Of a stretch of 64,000 nt of DNA, positions 63,377-64,000 are shown one piece after another. The translations under genes and the position numbers were made by a program. Under the pieces are notes generated by a model, which saw only the letters and a list, made by a program, of their open reading frames with translations, did no database searches and was not told the origin of the DNA. Source of the stretch: Thermotoga caldifontis AZM44c09 (lineage in GTDB: Bacteria > Thermotogota > Thermotogae > Thermotogales > DSM-5069); contig NZ_AP014509.1 in NCBI RefSeq assembly GCF_000828655.1, positions 868,001 to 932,000 of the forward strand. The letters run 5' to 3'. Positions within the stretch are counted from its first letter, which is position 1, and every line of letters starts with the position of its first letter.

Positions 63377-64000
63377 AAGCATCGGGACGACGAACAGTGT
63401 GAAGAGTGTCGTCACGCTCAGGCCGAACACGATCGTCCACGCGATGGGCGATTCGAGTTCCGATCCTTCGGCTCTGCTCAGAGCGACTGGTATCAGTGCG
63501 AGGATCGTGGTGAGGCTGGTCATCAAGATGGGTCTGAGCCTGAGCGAAGCCGCTTCTGTCAGAATGGATCTGAACGATGCTTCTTTAGAGCTTCTCATTC
63601 TCTGGAGTACGAAGCTCGCCATGACGATCGCGTTGTTCACAACGGTGCCAACGAGCGTCAGAGTCCCAACGAGCACGGGTAAGTTCAATTCGTAATTGAA
63701 GATGAGCATCACGAGAGCCAGCGCGATCAGAACCACTGGGACGGATGTGAATATGACCAGAGGAACTGTGAGGGATTCAAACTGCGCCGCCAAGAGCATG
63801 TAGACGAGTATCGCGGCGACCACGATGATCGTTCTGAACTCTGAGAAAAGCGTGTCCATCGAATTCTTCTGTCCTGAAAGCTCGTGATCGACCTTCAATC
63901 CCAGTTCGCTCACAGTTTCTTCCACGATCTTCGTCAATCTCGAAACGGGCAAATCCGTCTTCGTCACGTCGACGTAGACCACGCGTTCGCCGTCCAGGTG
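63341..64000 (-). CDS. RND (HAE1/AcrB-type) efflux pump, C-terminal part
   Basis: Right edge cuts the gene; the visible 219 codons are the C-terminal end of an RND transporter, with the helix block LLAAQFESLTVPLVIFTSVPV (in part), VGTVVNNAIVMASFVLQRMR, and the typical LRPILMTSLTTILALIPVAL, ending in LFLGRSNRA. Function: proton-driven export of drugs, lipids or metals; substrate unknown. Its 3' end overlaps the ATPase gene on the other strand by 36 bases. Confidence 0.92.
   Translation of the reverse strand, partial: HLDGERVVYVDVTKTDLPVSRLTKIVEETVSELGLKVDHELSGQKNSMDTLFSEFRTIIVVAAILVYMLLAAQFESLTVPLVIFTSVPVVLIALALVMLIFNYELNLPVLVGTLTLVGTVVNNAIVMASFVLQRMRSSKEASFRSILTEAASLRLRPILMTSLTTILALIPVALSRAEGSELESPIAWTIVFGLSVTTLFTLFVVPMLLELFLGRSNRA

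Overview
The window comes from a thermophilic bacterium of the order Thermotogales, most likely Pseudothermotoga-like. This rests on recognition: a roughly 50% G+C genome with almost no space between genes, a CRISPR repeat of the GTTTCAAT...CCTTAGAGG...GGAAAC type, substrate-binding proteins with plain signal peptides and no lipobox, and a short SecA without a zinc tail. No 16S gene is present, so the species cannot be named.

Layout. (1) 1-14611, minus strand: one uninterrupted run of genes headed by flagellar genes (flgM, flgN-like, flgK, flgL, fliW, csrA), then gatC, yraN, smpB, an RluD-type synthase, three poorly known genes (secreted protein, DUF5693-like membrane protein, NYN-like nuclease), queA, a short sigma-54-like gene, thiN, dxr and rseP (cut by the window edge). 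flgM carries a near-consensus sigma-28 promoter. (2) 14678-15424: an EcfT-type gene, divergent from flgM. (3) 15425-17934: a CRISPR leader and an array of 30 full repeats plus a truncated one, with no cas genes nearby. (4) 18114-23924: a BMP-type nucleoside ABC importer with an ADP-ribosylglycohydrolase-like enzyme at its end, followed by acpP. (5) 34016-24314, minus strand: a translation and stringent-response run (mnmG, rel, dtd, queH, an unknown gene, an RsbW-like kinase, trmFO, a FapA-type gene, manA). (6) 34132-44558, plus strand: surE, def, fmt, RNase P RNA, truA, two secreted or membrane proteins, tlyA, secA, prfB. (7) 46268-44604, minus strand: a GGDEF protein; then tRNA-Phe, tRNA-Val, arcC and the rpsF-ssb-rpsR operon. 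(8) 49071-50494: an ATP-grasp ligase and a CoA-binding protein. (9) 50495-57952: an unidentified structured RNA candidate, then a tripartite tricarboxylate transporter, a malic enzyme, a split UxaA-type dehydratase and a LarA-type nickel-pincer racemase; this looks like a pathway for importing and degrading a hydroxy acid. (10) 59898-57956: a two-component system. (11) 60546-63376: a TPP riboswitch with terminator controlling a thiamine-precursor ABC importer. (12) The end of an RND pump gene runs off the right edge.

The most interesting stretch is 50495-57952: a regulated-looking promoter with a palindrome in its spacer, a promoter-to-terminator unit with a long-range helix and possible pseudoknot but no ORF, and a catabolic gene set whose substrate cannot be named from sequence. 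All functional calls are from motif recognition by eye; no database search was run.
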